Positions 43,872 to 51,956 of a stretch of DNA of 64,000 nucleotides are shown here, one piece after another. This DNA is from JBDWFY01 sp965275915. GTDB taxonomy: Bacteria; Pseudomonadota; Alphaproteobacteria; Rhizobiales; Stappiaceae. Where the stretch lies: the NCBI GenBank assembly GCA_965275915.1, contig CBDHYI010000007.1, positions 806,001-870,000 of the forward strand, read 5' to 3'. Numbering within the stretch: position 1 is the first letter of the stretch; every line of letters starts with the position of its first letter. The notes below the pieces were generated by a model. It was not told where the DNA came from, ran no database searches, and was given only the letters and a program-made list of their open reading frames with translations. Both the position numbers and the translations under genes were made by a program.

Positions 43872-44543
43872 TCAAATGATTTCACAAACATCCTCGAAGT
43901 CGAAGCGCGGCAGACGTTGAAAGAGGGCGCTTTCGTCAGCGTATCCGACGTTGCAGAGAAAATTGGATTTCCAGCTTGTTCCCGCAAAGAACTCCCGGTC
44001 GACAATCTCGTTGGAAAAGCCCGACATGGGCCCGACATCAAGACCGATCGCCCGCGCTGCGATCATGAAGTAAGCACCCTGTAACGTGCTGTTTCTAAAA
44101 GCTGTTTCTTCCGCATGATCCGGTTTTTCCGAGAAGTGACCGCGCCGGTCCTCGTGCGGGAAGAGACGCGGAAGATGTTTCCAGAATTCAAAATCGTAAG
44201 CGATGATCGCCGTCACAGGAGCGCCCATCATCTTGCCCACATTGGCCGGTTTCAGCGCCTTGGCAAGTCGTTCTTTCTGCTCGCTGGAGCGCACGAATAT
44301 AAACCGGGCCGGACACCCGTTCATGCTGGTTGAGCCCATGTTGATGATTTCAAAAATTTCGCGCAGCTGTTCGTCCGATACGGGCCGGTCCTGCCAGGAG
44401 TAATGCGCTCTGGCGCGTGTCAGGATCAAGTCGATGCTTTTCTGATCAAGCCGGTTTATCTCCGACCTCAGGGCGCGAACATCCTCATGGGCTGCACGCC
44501 TAAGCTCTTCCAGTTCTTTGCCCTGAGGGGCGTGCATATTCAT
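43872..44543 (-). CDS. Nitroreductase-family FMN oxidoreductase, RutE/malonic semialdehyde reductase-like
   Basis: The 223-residue flavoprotein has FMN-contact regions in LTRARAHYSWQDRPVSDEQL and the C-terminal AIGLDVGPMSGFSNEIVD. The segment MGSTSMNGCPARFIFVRS matches the RutE type (MGPTSAN in relatives), proposed to reduce malonic semialdehyde. It is the first gene of the TRAP-dioxygenase operon and is divergent from the YciI-like gene across the AATATCGATATT site. Confidence 0.88.
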   Translation of the reverse strand: MNMHAPQGKELEELRRAAHEDVRALRSEINRLDQKSIDLILTRARAHYSWQDRPVSDEQLREIFEIINMGSTSMNGCPARFIFVRSSEQKERLAKALKPANVGKMMGAPVTAIIAYDFEFWKHLPRLFPHEDRRGHFSEKPDHAEETAFRNSTLQGAYFMIAARAIGLDVGPMSGFSNEIVDREFFAGTSWKSNFLCNVGYADESALFQRLPRFDFEDVCEII

Positions 44544-44800
44544 ATGCGCCTAACCTCGCACACCGTCCGCAGCATCGTTGTTGAACGGCATTATGGGCGA
44601 TTTCTCGCATTGCCGGTCAATATTTGATTTAAAATTACCCACATTAGTGATATTCAGTCAACTAATATCGATATTTTATTTGATTGTCACTCATAATGGA
44701 CTTAAATTTGCAATCTTATTTATGCTTGTGTTCAGTCGCGTCTCCTCGCCGAAAATGATTTTAAATCTCGCGGGACACGCTCAGGAGCGGAGGATTCGTA
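44544..44800. other. Divergent AT-rich promoter region
   Basis: These 257 bases separate the nitroreductase operon and the YciI-like gene. They are much more AT-rich than the genes around them and hold the palindrome at 44664-44675. No additional gene is supported. Confidence 0.45.
44664..44675. promoter_or_regulatory. Palindrome AATATCGATATT, second copy
   Basis: This is the identical 12-bp perfect palindrome to that at 38229-38240, 120 bp from the nitroreductase start and 125 bp from the YciI-like start. Its position suits control of both divergent units by the GntR regulator encoded at 38367. Confidence 0.5.
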
Positions 44801-45187
44801 ATGCCTGCATGGATCGACTACCGGAACACGGCCCGCTCTCGCGGTGCCTTGGCCTTTGAACTGTATGTGGTCGAATCCAAGCTGAATGCAGCTCCGGAGG
44901 ACATGCTGCAGCTACTGCCGGCGCATCTTGCCTATCAGAAAGAGATGGAAGCAGCCGGTAAGCTGTTTCTTGCCGGCCCATTGTCCGACGACAGCGGCGA
45001 GCATACCAGCGGAGGCGGTCTGATCATCTATCGGGCCGCTTCAATGGCAGAGGCCAGGGACCTTGCCGACAATGATCCGATGCATCAAAGCGGAATGCGC
45101 ACTTACAGCCTGCGCCGCTGGCTGATCAATGAAGGAAACCTCGCCTTCTCCATCGGGCTTTCCGATCAAAGTGTCGCTGTCCGGTAA
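44801..45187 (+). CDS. YciI-like protein
   Basis: The 128-residue protein has a dimeric ferredoxin-like YCII domain (FELYVVESKLNAAPEDML, LPAHLAYQKEMEAAGKLFLAG, LADNDPMHQSG). The conserved His and Asp of the family are present in AHLAYQ and DNDPMH. GGAGG precedes the ATG by seven bases. YciI relatives include dehalogenase-like and muconolactone-isomerase-like activities, so an accessory role in ring catabolism is possible. It is regulated with the nitroreductase operon by inference. Confidence 0.85.
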   Translation: MPAWIDYRNTARSRGALAFELYVVESKLNAAPEDMLQLLPAHLAYQKEMEAAGKLFLAGPLSDDSGEHTSGGGLIIYRAASMAEARDLADNDPMHQSGMRTYSLRRWLINEGNLAFSIGLSDQSVAVR

Positions 45188-45201
45188 AGTGTGAATTCGC
45201 T

Positions 45202-46125
45202 CTAAAAGGCAGACGCCGCGGCTGCTTCAGAACGATCCGAAATCCATCCGGACAACTCCCTGAGATCGGATGCGCCCCCGACATGCCGGACGGCAAAACT
45301 GCCGCAGCCATTGCCTGCATCAAGACATGTTTCTGTCCCATGCCCATTGAGCCAGGCGTTTAAAAATCCTGCATTAAACGCGTCGCCCGCACCCGTCGTA
45401 TCAACAACATCGACAGGCCGGGCTTTCTTGCTCAGCCGTTCTGAGCCGCATACCGACTCCGCACCCAAAGCACCCTTCTTTATCACCTCGGTTTTTGCAA
45501 GCGGGACCGGATGGCCCAGCGACCGCAGTCGCTGAGCTTCTGCTTCATTGGGAAGAAAAACATCAATGCCGCTGATCAGCGTGCGGAGTTCCTTGTGATG
45601 AAAGGCTGTGTCATCCCATCCGCAATCCAGTGAAACGGTTAACCCGTGCGCATGTGCTTCGCGGGCAAGCCAGGGATGATTGATCAGCGTCGTCAGTTCT
45701 CCGATATGGACGTGGCCCACATCCGGCTCCTCCAACCAGCCTCTATCCACTTCGCTAAAGGCATGCCCTGCCTGCCGCGTGACAAAGGCCCGATCTCCCG
45801 CATGCACCATCGCAACCGTAATCTGAGGCTCGCAATTCTCCGATGAGGGCAAACAGTACCCGCTGTCTATCTGCGTTTGCGCGAGTTCCGCCTTTACAAC
45901 GGTATCAAAAGGACTGGCGGGCAAAGTGGCCACAAGCGATACCGGACGGCCAAGGGCTGCAAGGTAGGCCGCCGTGATATAGGCCCCGCCGCCCGCATGA
46001 AGCGCGACTCCTTTGGCAAACAGTTCTTCGCCAAGTTTCGGCATGCTTGCAAGGCCGCTGAATATCAGGTCGCAATACAGCCGCCCGACGCAGACAACGC
46101 GCTTCCTGTCAACGCGGGATGTCAC
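45202..46125 (-). CDS. PfkB-family carbohydrate/nucleoside kinase
   Basis: The 307-residue kinase starts at a GTG overlapping the ATPase stop by 4 bp. The N-terminal PfkB pattern is GGGAYITAAYLAALGRPVSL, and the catalytic Asp is in DTTGAGDAFNAGFLNAW near the C-terminus. It is the last gene of the CUT1 operon and should phosphorylate the imported sugar or nucleoside moiety after upstream trimming. Confidence 0.9.
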   Translation of the reverse strand: MTSRVDRKRVVCVGRLYCDLIFSGLASMPKLGEELFAKGVALHAGGGAYITAAYLAALGRPVSLVATLPASPFDTVVKAELAQTQIDSGYCLPSSENCEPQITVAMVHAGDRAFVTRQAGHAFSEVDRGWLEEPDVGHVHIGELTTLINHPWLAREAHAHGLTVSLDCGWDDTAFHHKELRTLISGIDVFLPNEAEAQRLRSLGHPVPLAKTEVIKKGALGAESVCGSERLSKKARPVDVVDTTGAGDAFNAGFLNAWLNGHGTETCLDAGNGCGSFAVRHVGGASDLRELSGWISDRSEAAAASAF

Positions 46126-47180
46126 GGCAATGCCTCCCCTGAGCCCGCATCGAAAAGATAAATGTTCTCCGGATTGGCGCTGAGACTGACCGTCGCACCC
46201 AATTCCGGCGGCTTCCTTCCGGAAGCTTTGGCGATGACTTCCTCTCCCTCAATGCCGACATAAACCAATGTGTCCGCACCCAGGGGCTCAAGAACATTGA
46301 CCTGTCCCTTGAACAACGGTGCGTCATCGCTCACCACCAGATCATCCGGCCTGAGGCCCAGAACAACTTCAGAGCCCCCCGCAGCGGCTTTCCCGGCCGC
46401 GGGAACCGTGAGCCCACCATGTAACCGAACCATCCCGTCATCCCAGGTGCCCCTCAGCATATTCATCGAAGGCGCACCGATGAATTGAGCCACAAACATA
46501 TTGGCGGGATGGTGATAGACCTCAAACGGTGTCCCTACCTGCTGGATGTGGCCATCGCGCATGATGACAATTCTGTCGGCCAGCGTCATGGCCTCAACCT
46601 GATCGTGCGTGACAAATATGATCGTGTTGCCAACACGCTGATGCAGTTTCTTGATTTCAAGCCGCATCTGCGTCCGCAACTGGGCATCGAGGTTCGATAG
46701 CGGTTCGTCAAACAGAAACACGGCCGGATCCCTCACCATCGCCCGACCGATGGCGACCCGTTGCCGCTGCCCGCCGGACAGTTGATTCGGACGACGTTTC
46801 AACAGATCTGTCATCCCGAGAATGGCTGCGACCTCATCGATCCTTTTTTCCTTGTCGCTTTTGGCCATTTTCGCAGTTCTGAGACCAAAACCGATATTCT
46901 TTCTGACCGACATGTGCGGATAGATGGCATAGTTCTGAAAAACCATCGCGATATCGCGCTCTTTGGGTTCCAGATTATTGACCAGCCGTCCCCCGATATT
47001 GACTTCGCCGGACGAGATCTCCTCAAGCCCTGCGATCATGCGCAGCGTGGTTGACTTGCCGCACCCCGAGGGTCCTACCAGAACGACAAACTCGCCATCG
47101 GCGACATCCAGATCAATGCCATGCAGGACCTCTGTCCTGTCATAGACTTTGACAAGTTTTCTGAGCGACAAATCAGCCAA
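46122..47180 (-). CDS. CUT1 ABC transporter ATP-binding protein (UgpC/MalK type)
   Basis: The 352-residue ATPase has Walker A LVGPSGCGKSTTLRMIAGLE, signature LSGGQRQRVAIGRA, Walker B VFLFDEPLSNLDAQLR, switch His in FVTHDQVEAM and a C-terminal regulatory domain. Its start is a TTG at 47180, supported by AGGAG six bases upstream inside the end of the lyase gene. It powers the importer formed by the products at 48668 and 49551. Confidence 0.92.
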   Translation of the reverse strand: MADLSLRKLVKVYDRTEVLHGIDLDVADGEFVVLVGPSGCGKSTTLRMIAGLEEISSGEVNIGGRLVNNLEPKERDIAMVFQNYAIYPHMSVRKNIGFGLRTAKMAKSDKEKRIDEVAAILGMTDLLKRRPNQLSGGQRQRVAIGRAMVRDPAVFLFDEPLSNLDAQLRTQMRLEIKKLHQRVGNTIIFVTHDQVEAMTLADRIVIMRDGHIQQVGTPFEVYHHPANMFVAQFIGAPSMNMLRGTWDDGMVRLHGGLTVPAAGKAAAGGSEVVLGLRPDDLVVSDDAPLFKGQVNVLEPLGADTLVYVGIEGEEVIAKASGRKPPELGATVSLSANPENIYLFDAGSGEALP

Positions 47181-47183
47181 GAT

Positions 47184-48671
47184 CTACTCCTGCATCAGCG
47201 CGTTAAAGGCCGAATCAAGCAACGCCGCGGCTTGCGTTTCCCGGGCGTGCCGGGTGAGCGAGTCATTGCGGCTGTTCTCAAGCTCCTTGCGATAGTGAGC
47301 CAGCGCATCGTCCATCACAGCGGACGCCGGTCCGCCAAATCTGTCGCGGAGGCCGACAAAGGTCTCGCCGCTGACCGCATTCTCAAAGGCTGAGCGATCC
47401 AGTGTGCTGTCACACCCGACGAACCGTCGGAACGCATCCGAAAATGCCTCATGACCGTCTTTCAGGGGCTTTTGGTTTTCAATCACGGACCGGGCCGTTT
47501 CCGCAGCGATTTCGTGCGCCTGCCGGAAGGAGAGATCTTCCACCCTGACCAGGGTGTCGGCCAGTTCGGTCACGGTTATACAGGAGGCGTCGATGTTCTT
47601 TTTGACCCGATCAGAGCGAACGGAGCAATCCGCAATCAGCGCGGCAAGCAATTCAAGGACGCGGCCGCCGCAGCCAAACGCGCCATAGCCGGTCTGCTGC
47701 ACTTCTCCCTCGCTGTCATTCATGTCCGTGAAGGGCGTGTTATGCATCGTGCCGATGATAGTTTCGCACTTGCCGCAGGTCACAGATGCCAGGTGCCGCA
47801 GATGTTCAATTGGCACCGGATTCCGCTTTTGCGGCATTATGGAACTAATCTGCACCAGGCTGTTCGGGATGTAGAGTTGCCCGACCTCGAAGGCCGTCCA
47901 GAACTGAAGGTCCTGGATCAGGCGCCCCAGATGCAGGAACATCAGCCGCATGGCTGAATAAAGGCCGGTGATATAGTCAACGGCGGCAATGCAGCCATAG
48001 GAGTTGCGCAATGGTTCGGCAAAACCCAGAAGCACGGCCATCTGGTTCCGATCGATCGGAAAGCCCGATGTTGTGATCGCCGCCGCACCCATGGGACAAT
48101 GGTCCAGATCCCGGTGCGCAGCTTCCAGTCTCTGAATATCGCGAAGCAGCACCTCCAGGGCCGCAGCAAGATAATGACCGAATGTTGTCGGTTGAGCCGG
48201 CTGTCCGTGGGTATAGGCAACGATGAGCGTATCGCGTTCGCCGGCGGCCTTTTCAATCAGGGTTTCCGCAAGCGCCTGCGCCTGTGCGACCAGATTGGAT
48301 GTGTGGTTTTTGAGGACAAGTTTAAAAACCGTGTGGTCCATATCGTTGCGCGAGCGGGCGGTATGCAGCGCGCCGCCTATATCCGGACCGATCCGTTTCT
48401 TGAGTTCGGCCTCAACGAGAAAGAAGTAATCTTCATACTCGCCGGTGTAGGTCAGGACTCCGACGTCGATGGTCCTGTCGATGTCCGCCAGTGCCTGCGC
48501 GATAAGGGCGGCCGTATTTTCAGGCAGAATGCCAGTCTCCGCCAGCATCACCAGATGAGCGCGATTGATCGCGCGGAAAGCGTCGACATAATGGGCTTTG
48601 GCCCCATCAAACAGCGGCTCCAGCACCGTGCGTTTATAGACAGGATGGGGAAAGCACGACGTATCACTCAT
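47184..48671 (-). CDS. Argininosuccinate lyase-like fumarase-superfamily enzyme
   Basis: The 495-residue protein belongs to the fumarase/aspartase superfamily, closest in motif to argininosuccinate lyase: TARSRND (104-110), THGQPAQP (154-161) and the mobile loop SSIMPQKRNPV (276-286). ASL usually reads TGRSRND, THLQxAQP and MPQKKNPD, so the residues that touch the non-aspartate part of the substrate differ. It overlaps the permease stop by 4 bp and lies inside a sugar ABC operon with a kinase, not in an arginine operon. I infer a C-N lyase that releases fumarate from an imported N-succinyl (or aspartyl) compound. Confidence 0.85.
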   Translation of the reverse strand: MSDTSCFPHPVYKRTVLEPLFDGAKAHYVDAFRAINRAHLVMLAETGILPENTAALIAQALADIDRTIDVGVLTYTGEYEDYFFLVEAELKKRIGPDIGGALHTARSRNDMDHTVFKLVLKNHTSNLVAQAQALAETLIEKAAGERDTLIVAYTHGQPAQPTTFGHYLAAALEVLLRDIQRLEAAHRDLDHCPMGAAAITTSGFPIDRNQMAVLLGFAEPLRNSYGCIAAVDYITGLYSAMRLMFLHLGRLIQDLQFWTAFEVGQLYIPNSLVQISSIMPQKRNPVPIEHLRHLASVTCGKCETIIGTMHNTPFTDMNDSEGEVQQTGYGAFGCGGRVLELLAALIADCSVRSDRVKKNIDASCITVTELADTLVRVEDLSFRQAHEIAAETARSVIENQKPLKDGHEAFSDAFRRFVGCDSTLDRSAFENAVSGETFVGLRDRFGGPASAVMDDALAHYRKELENSRNDSLTRHARETQAAALLDSAFNALMQE

Positions 48672-49549
48672 CCTTTTAGTCCTGCCATAACGACACCGCG
48701 GATGATGAAACGCTGAAAAATAAGAAAGACGATCAGGGTCGGCAAAGTGGAAATGGCAGCACCCGTCATGATCAGTTCCCACTCAACCTGTTGTTCGACG
48801 CTGAACGTCGTAAGGCCGACGGGCAACGTATAGACCTCCTGCGAGTTGGTGACGATCAAAGGCCAGATGAAAGCGGTCCAGTTGCCGAGAAAGACAAAGA
48901 TCGCCAGGGCCGCAAGAGCCGGCTTGACCAGCGGCATCGCAACGGTCCACCAGATCTGAAACTCGTTCAGGCCGTCAATGCGGGCCGCTTCAATGAAATC
49001 GTCCGGCACCGTTTCGAAAAACTGTTTCATGAGGAACGTTCCAAAGGCAGTCATCAGACCGGGAAACATAATGCCCCAATAGGTATCGAGCCAGCCGAAC
49101 GCGGTGCTCATGAGATACCATGGAATAACCAGCATCTCGGTCGGGATCATCAGCGTAGAGAGAATTGCGATAAACACGATGTAGCGGCCCGGAAAGCGGA
49201 ATTTGCAGAGCGCGTAGCCGACCAGACTGTCGAAGAAGACGTTCGAGACGGTCGTTATCGTGGCGATGATCAGCGAGTTCACGAACCAGCGATAAAACCG
49301 CCCGTCTTCCAGGACCAACTGATAATTTTCCAGCGTCGGCTCTTCGGGAATGAGATTGAGATTGTAGACCTCAAAGGGGTATTTGAACGAGGTCGACAGC
49401 ATATAAACAATCGGCATCACCATGAGGATGCCGCCCGCAAACAGGATCAGCCACCTGATGAATTGCGCATTGCTGGCGCGGCGGTTGGCGATTTTTCTGC
49501 CGAGCAGCGCATCGGCGGTCGGTTTGATGGTCAGGTCCGATGTGCTCAT
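48668..49549 (-). CDS. CUT1 ABC transporter permease (MalG/UgpE type)
   Basis: The 293-residue permease has six predicted membrane segments and the EAA loop DFIEAARIDGLNEFQIWW. It follows the first permease gene by 1 bp and overlaps the lyase start by 4 bp, tying the lyase translationally to transport. Confidence 0.92.
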   Translation of the reverse strand: MSTSDLTIKPTADALLGRKIANRRASNAQFIRWLILFAGGILMVMPIVYMLSTSFKYPFEVYNLNLIPEEPTLENYQLVLEDGRFYRWFVNSLIIATITTVSNVFFDSLVGYALCKFRFPGRYIVFIAILSTLMIPTEMLVIPWYLMSTAFGWLDTYWGIMFPGLMTAFGTFLMKQFFETVPDDFIEAARIDGLNEFQIWWTVAMPLVKPALAALAIFVFLGNWTAFIWPLIVTNSQEVYTLPVGLTTFSVEQQVEWELIMTGAAISTLPTLIVFLIFQRFIIRGVVMAGLKG

Positions 49550-49550
49550 C

Positions 49551-50444
49551 TCAACGGTCCCTCAGAATGCGAAGCTGCAGAAGACTGACCACCAGCAGGA
49601 TAACGAAAAGCACAACCGTCTGCGCCGCCGCATAGCCCATATCGAAGCTGTTAAAGGCGGTGTCGTAAATCATGAGCACAAGCGGCTTCGTCGAGTTGAG
49701 CGGACCACCGGGATTATTGGTGGTCATGTTGAAGACCTGGTCGAAAATCCTGAGAAAACCGATCGATGAGAAAACGACCAGAAAGACAATTGTCGGCTTC
49801 AGAAGCGGAAGAGTGATCTCCCAGAGGGTCGCAAGCGGCGAAATGCCGTCGATCCGGGCTGCCTCGTAATAGGTCTGCGGGATAGCCCGCAGGCCCGCCA
49901 TGAAGATAATGATCTGAAATCCCAGACCGGCCCAGACCGCCGGTGCCAGAATTGACGGAAGCGCGTTGGTCGTCGAATTCAGAAACTCAATCTGCGGAAT
50001 ACCGAAACTGGAGAGAAAATTATTGAACACACCGATCGGCACCGGCTGGTAAAACCATCGCCAAACCCAGGCCATCGCAACAGCACTGGTCATGAACGGC
50101 ACGAAGTAGAGTGCCCTGATCGCACCATGCATGAAGCGCACTTTATCGATGTGGTAGGCAATGATGAAGGAAATCACCAAACTGATCGGCGTGCCGAGAA
50201 TAAGATAAAGAAACGTGTTGCCGAAAACCTTCCAGAAAACCGGATCGTTCCAGAGTTTTATGTAGTTATCGATCCCCGTCCATGTTCTCGCGCCAAGCAG
50301 GTTCCACTCCTGAAACGACAGAAAGATCGCATTGGCCGTGGGATAGAACCGGATGACAACATAAAAGACGGCAGGCAGAGCCAGAAATGCCCAAGCCCAG
50401 ACGATCTGTTTCTGGGAAATCGACAAATGACGATAGAACTGCAC
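49551..50444 (-). CDS. CUT1 ABC transporter permease (MalF/UgpA type)
   Basis: The 297-residue permease has six membrane segments and the EAA loop TYYEAARIDGISPLATLW. I chose the GTG at 50444, preceded by GAGAGG; the TTG at 50477 lies next to the intercistronic hairpin and has no such site. It pairs with the following permease. Confidence 0.9.
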   Translation of the reverse strand: MQFYRHLSISQKQIVWAWAFLALPAVFYVVIRFYPTANAIFLSFQEWNLLGARTWTGIDNYIKLWNDPVFWKVFGNTFLYLILGTPISLVISFIIAYHIDKVRFMHGAIRALYFVPFMTSAVAMAWVWRWFYQPVPIGVFNNFLSSFGIPQIEFLNSTTNALPSILAPAVWAGLGFQIIIFMAGLRAIPQTYYEAARIDGISPLATLWEITLPLLKPTIVFLVVFSSIGFLRIFDQVFNMTTNNPGGPLNSTKPLVLMIYDTAFNSFDMGYAAAQTVVLFVILLVVSLLQLRILRDR

Positions 50445-50480
50445 AAAGCCTCTCCGACAACCGATCCAGGCGCGCAATAA

Positions 50481-50511
50481 GGATGGCCCGGCAACCGGGG
50501 CCGGGCCATCC
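50481..50511 (-). other. Strong intercistronic hairpin after the binding protein gene
   Basis: A perfect 12-bp GC-rich stem (ggatggcccggc, 50481-50492, with 50500-50511) closes a 7-nt loop, 10 bp past the binding protein stop. There is no U-run. It likely stabilises the binding protein mRNA. Confidence 0.7.
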
Positions 50512-50521
50512 GTTGCGATGC

Positions 50522-51781
50522 TTACTTATAGTACTCGTCGAGGATTTTCTGCTCTTCGGCAGCCGCCTGTTTCAGGCTGTCTTCCAGCGGCTGGTTTTCA
50601 AGGTCTATCCGCTGAATCATGTCCATCATCTGCTGCCGCTGGGCACTCTCATTGGCAAAGATGGTGGTATGGGCATATCCGAGCCCTTTGATGAACGGAC
50701 CGAAAACGGGGTTGTCGGTGTTTTCTTCCGTCAACGCCGCAGAGGGTTTGGCTGGGAGCTCTCCGACCGTATCGAGCCAGATCTGCATGGCTTCGTCGGA
50801 TGTTATATAATCCATGAACTTCACAGCAGCGTCGTACTTTTCGCCGTCGGCCTTGGTGGTAATCGCGTTGACCCAGTAGGATGAATAGTTGGATTGCTCA
50901 CCATTGGGGCCTGCGGGCAGTTCGGCTACGCCCCATTTCAGGCCGCGCACTTTGTCAAGCGCGCCAATCCGGAACGAACCGTCAATATGCATGCCCGCGC
51001 GCCCGGCTTTGAAGGCCGCCTGGGGCTCATCCATGAAACCGAATTTTGTGACGCCATGCGTGCGCTCAAGGTCGTTATAGAACTTGGCCGCTTTCAGCCC
51101 GGCCGGATCATCGGCATAGTTCACGACCTTATAGTCTTCAAGATAAGGCTCTCCGCCAAACTGGCGCACCAGAACCTCACGGAACCAATGGTGATCCTGC
51201 GCGTTCATACCCGTTGTGATGCCGACCGCCGTTAAATTGCCTGCACCGTCTTTTTTTGTCAGCTTCTTGGCGGTTTCGACCAGTTCATCAAGATTTGCCG
51301 GTGGATTTTCGATTCCCGCTTCTTCGAAAAGGCGCTTGTTGTAGAACAGCGCCAAAGAGCGGACGGCCGTCGGCAGCGCCATATATTGATCGCCGGCCCG
51401 CATGGCTTTCACCATCGGAAAAAACTCAGCTTCAATCTTCTCCGGCGGGAAAACATCCGTCGGCAAGGGCTGGATCAGCTTGGCGTCGGTGTAGTCATTA
51501 AGCCAGCCGTAAAACAGCTGCACCACATCCGGGCCTTCCCCTGCCGGGATCGCCGCAGCCACTTTGGTGCGGTAATCGGCATACGGGAAATGCGTCATCT
51601 TCACCGTGATATCCGGGTTCGCTTTCTCGAAGTTCTCAATCAGCGTTTCCATCGCGGTGACCCGCGGTTCAAAGAAATACTGCCAGTATTCAATCTCAAC
51701 CGCATGTGCACTCACCGTGCCGGCCATCGACAACGCCGCCGTGGCTGCGCCCAGTACCAGTTTGCGGATCATTTTCATCAT
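50522..51781 (-). CDS. CUT1 ABC transporter substrate-binding protein
   Basis: The 419-residue precursor has a signal peptide ending at about VSAHAVE and the family-1 solute-binding fold (IEYWQYFFEPRVTAMETLIE, GEGPDVVQLFYGWLNDY, KAGRAGMHIDGSFRIGALD). GGGAG precedes the paired ATG codons. It is the first gene of the operon and is divergent from the ROK regulator. Substrate unknown; a sugar, amino-sugar conjugate or nucleoside-like compound is suggested by the lyase, kinase and deacetylase in the locus. Confidence 0.9.
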   Translation of the reverse strand: MMKMIRKLVLGAATAALSMAGTVSAHAVEIEYWQYFFEPRVTAMETLIENFEKANPDITVKMTHFPYADYRTKVAAAIPAGEGPDVVQLFYGWLNDYTDAKLIQPLPTDVFPPEKIEAEFFPMVKAMRAGDQYMALPTAVRSLALFYNKRLFEEAGIENPPANLDELVETAKKLTKKDGAGNLTAVGITTGMNAQDHHWFREVLVRQFGGEPYLEDYKVVNYADDPAGLKAAKFYNDLERTHGVTKFGFMDEPQAAFKAGRAGMHIDGSFRIGALDKVRGLKWGVAELPAGPNGEQSNYSSYWVNAITTKADGEKYDAAVKFMDYITSDEAMQIWLDTVGELPAKPSAALTEENTDNPVFGPFIKGLGYAHTTIFANESAQRQQMMDMIQRIDLENQPLEDSLKQAAAEEQKILDEYYK

Positions 51782-51901
51782 CTTTCTCCCTCACCAAAGA
51801 CCGCCGCCCCGTCAAAGGGAACGTCGGAGCCGAACCGCGGCAATCCGCACGGCACGCGCACATAATGCCAATTCGCTTCGACCTGATCTCAGCACCGCAC
51901 C

Positions 51902-51951
51902 TAGCATTAATTCAAGTAAGTTGAATATTCAAGTTACTTGAATTAATGCTA
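51902..51951. promoter_or_regulatory. 50-bp near-perfect palindrome, probable ROK operator
   Basis: Arms of 18 bp (tagcattaattcaagtaa, 51902-51919, and its complement at 51934-51951) flank an inner 12-bp palindrome TTGAATATTCAA (51921-51932); only the G pair 51920/51933 breaks the symmetry. It contains two TTCAAGTAA-type half-sites and lies between the CUT1 operon and the ROK gene, ending five bases before the ROK start codon. Confidence 0.85.
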
Positions 51952-51956
51952 ATCTC

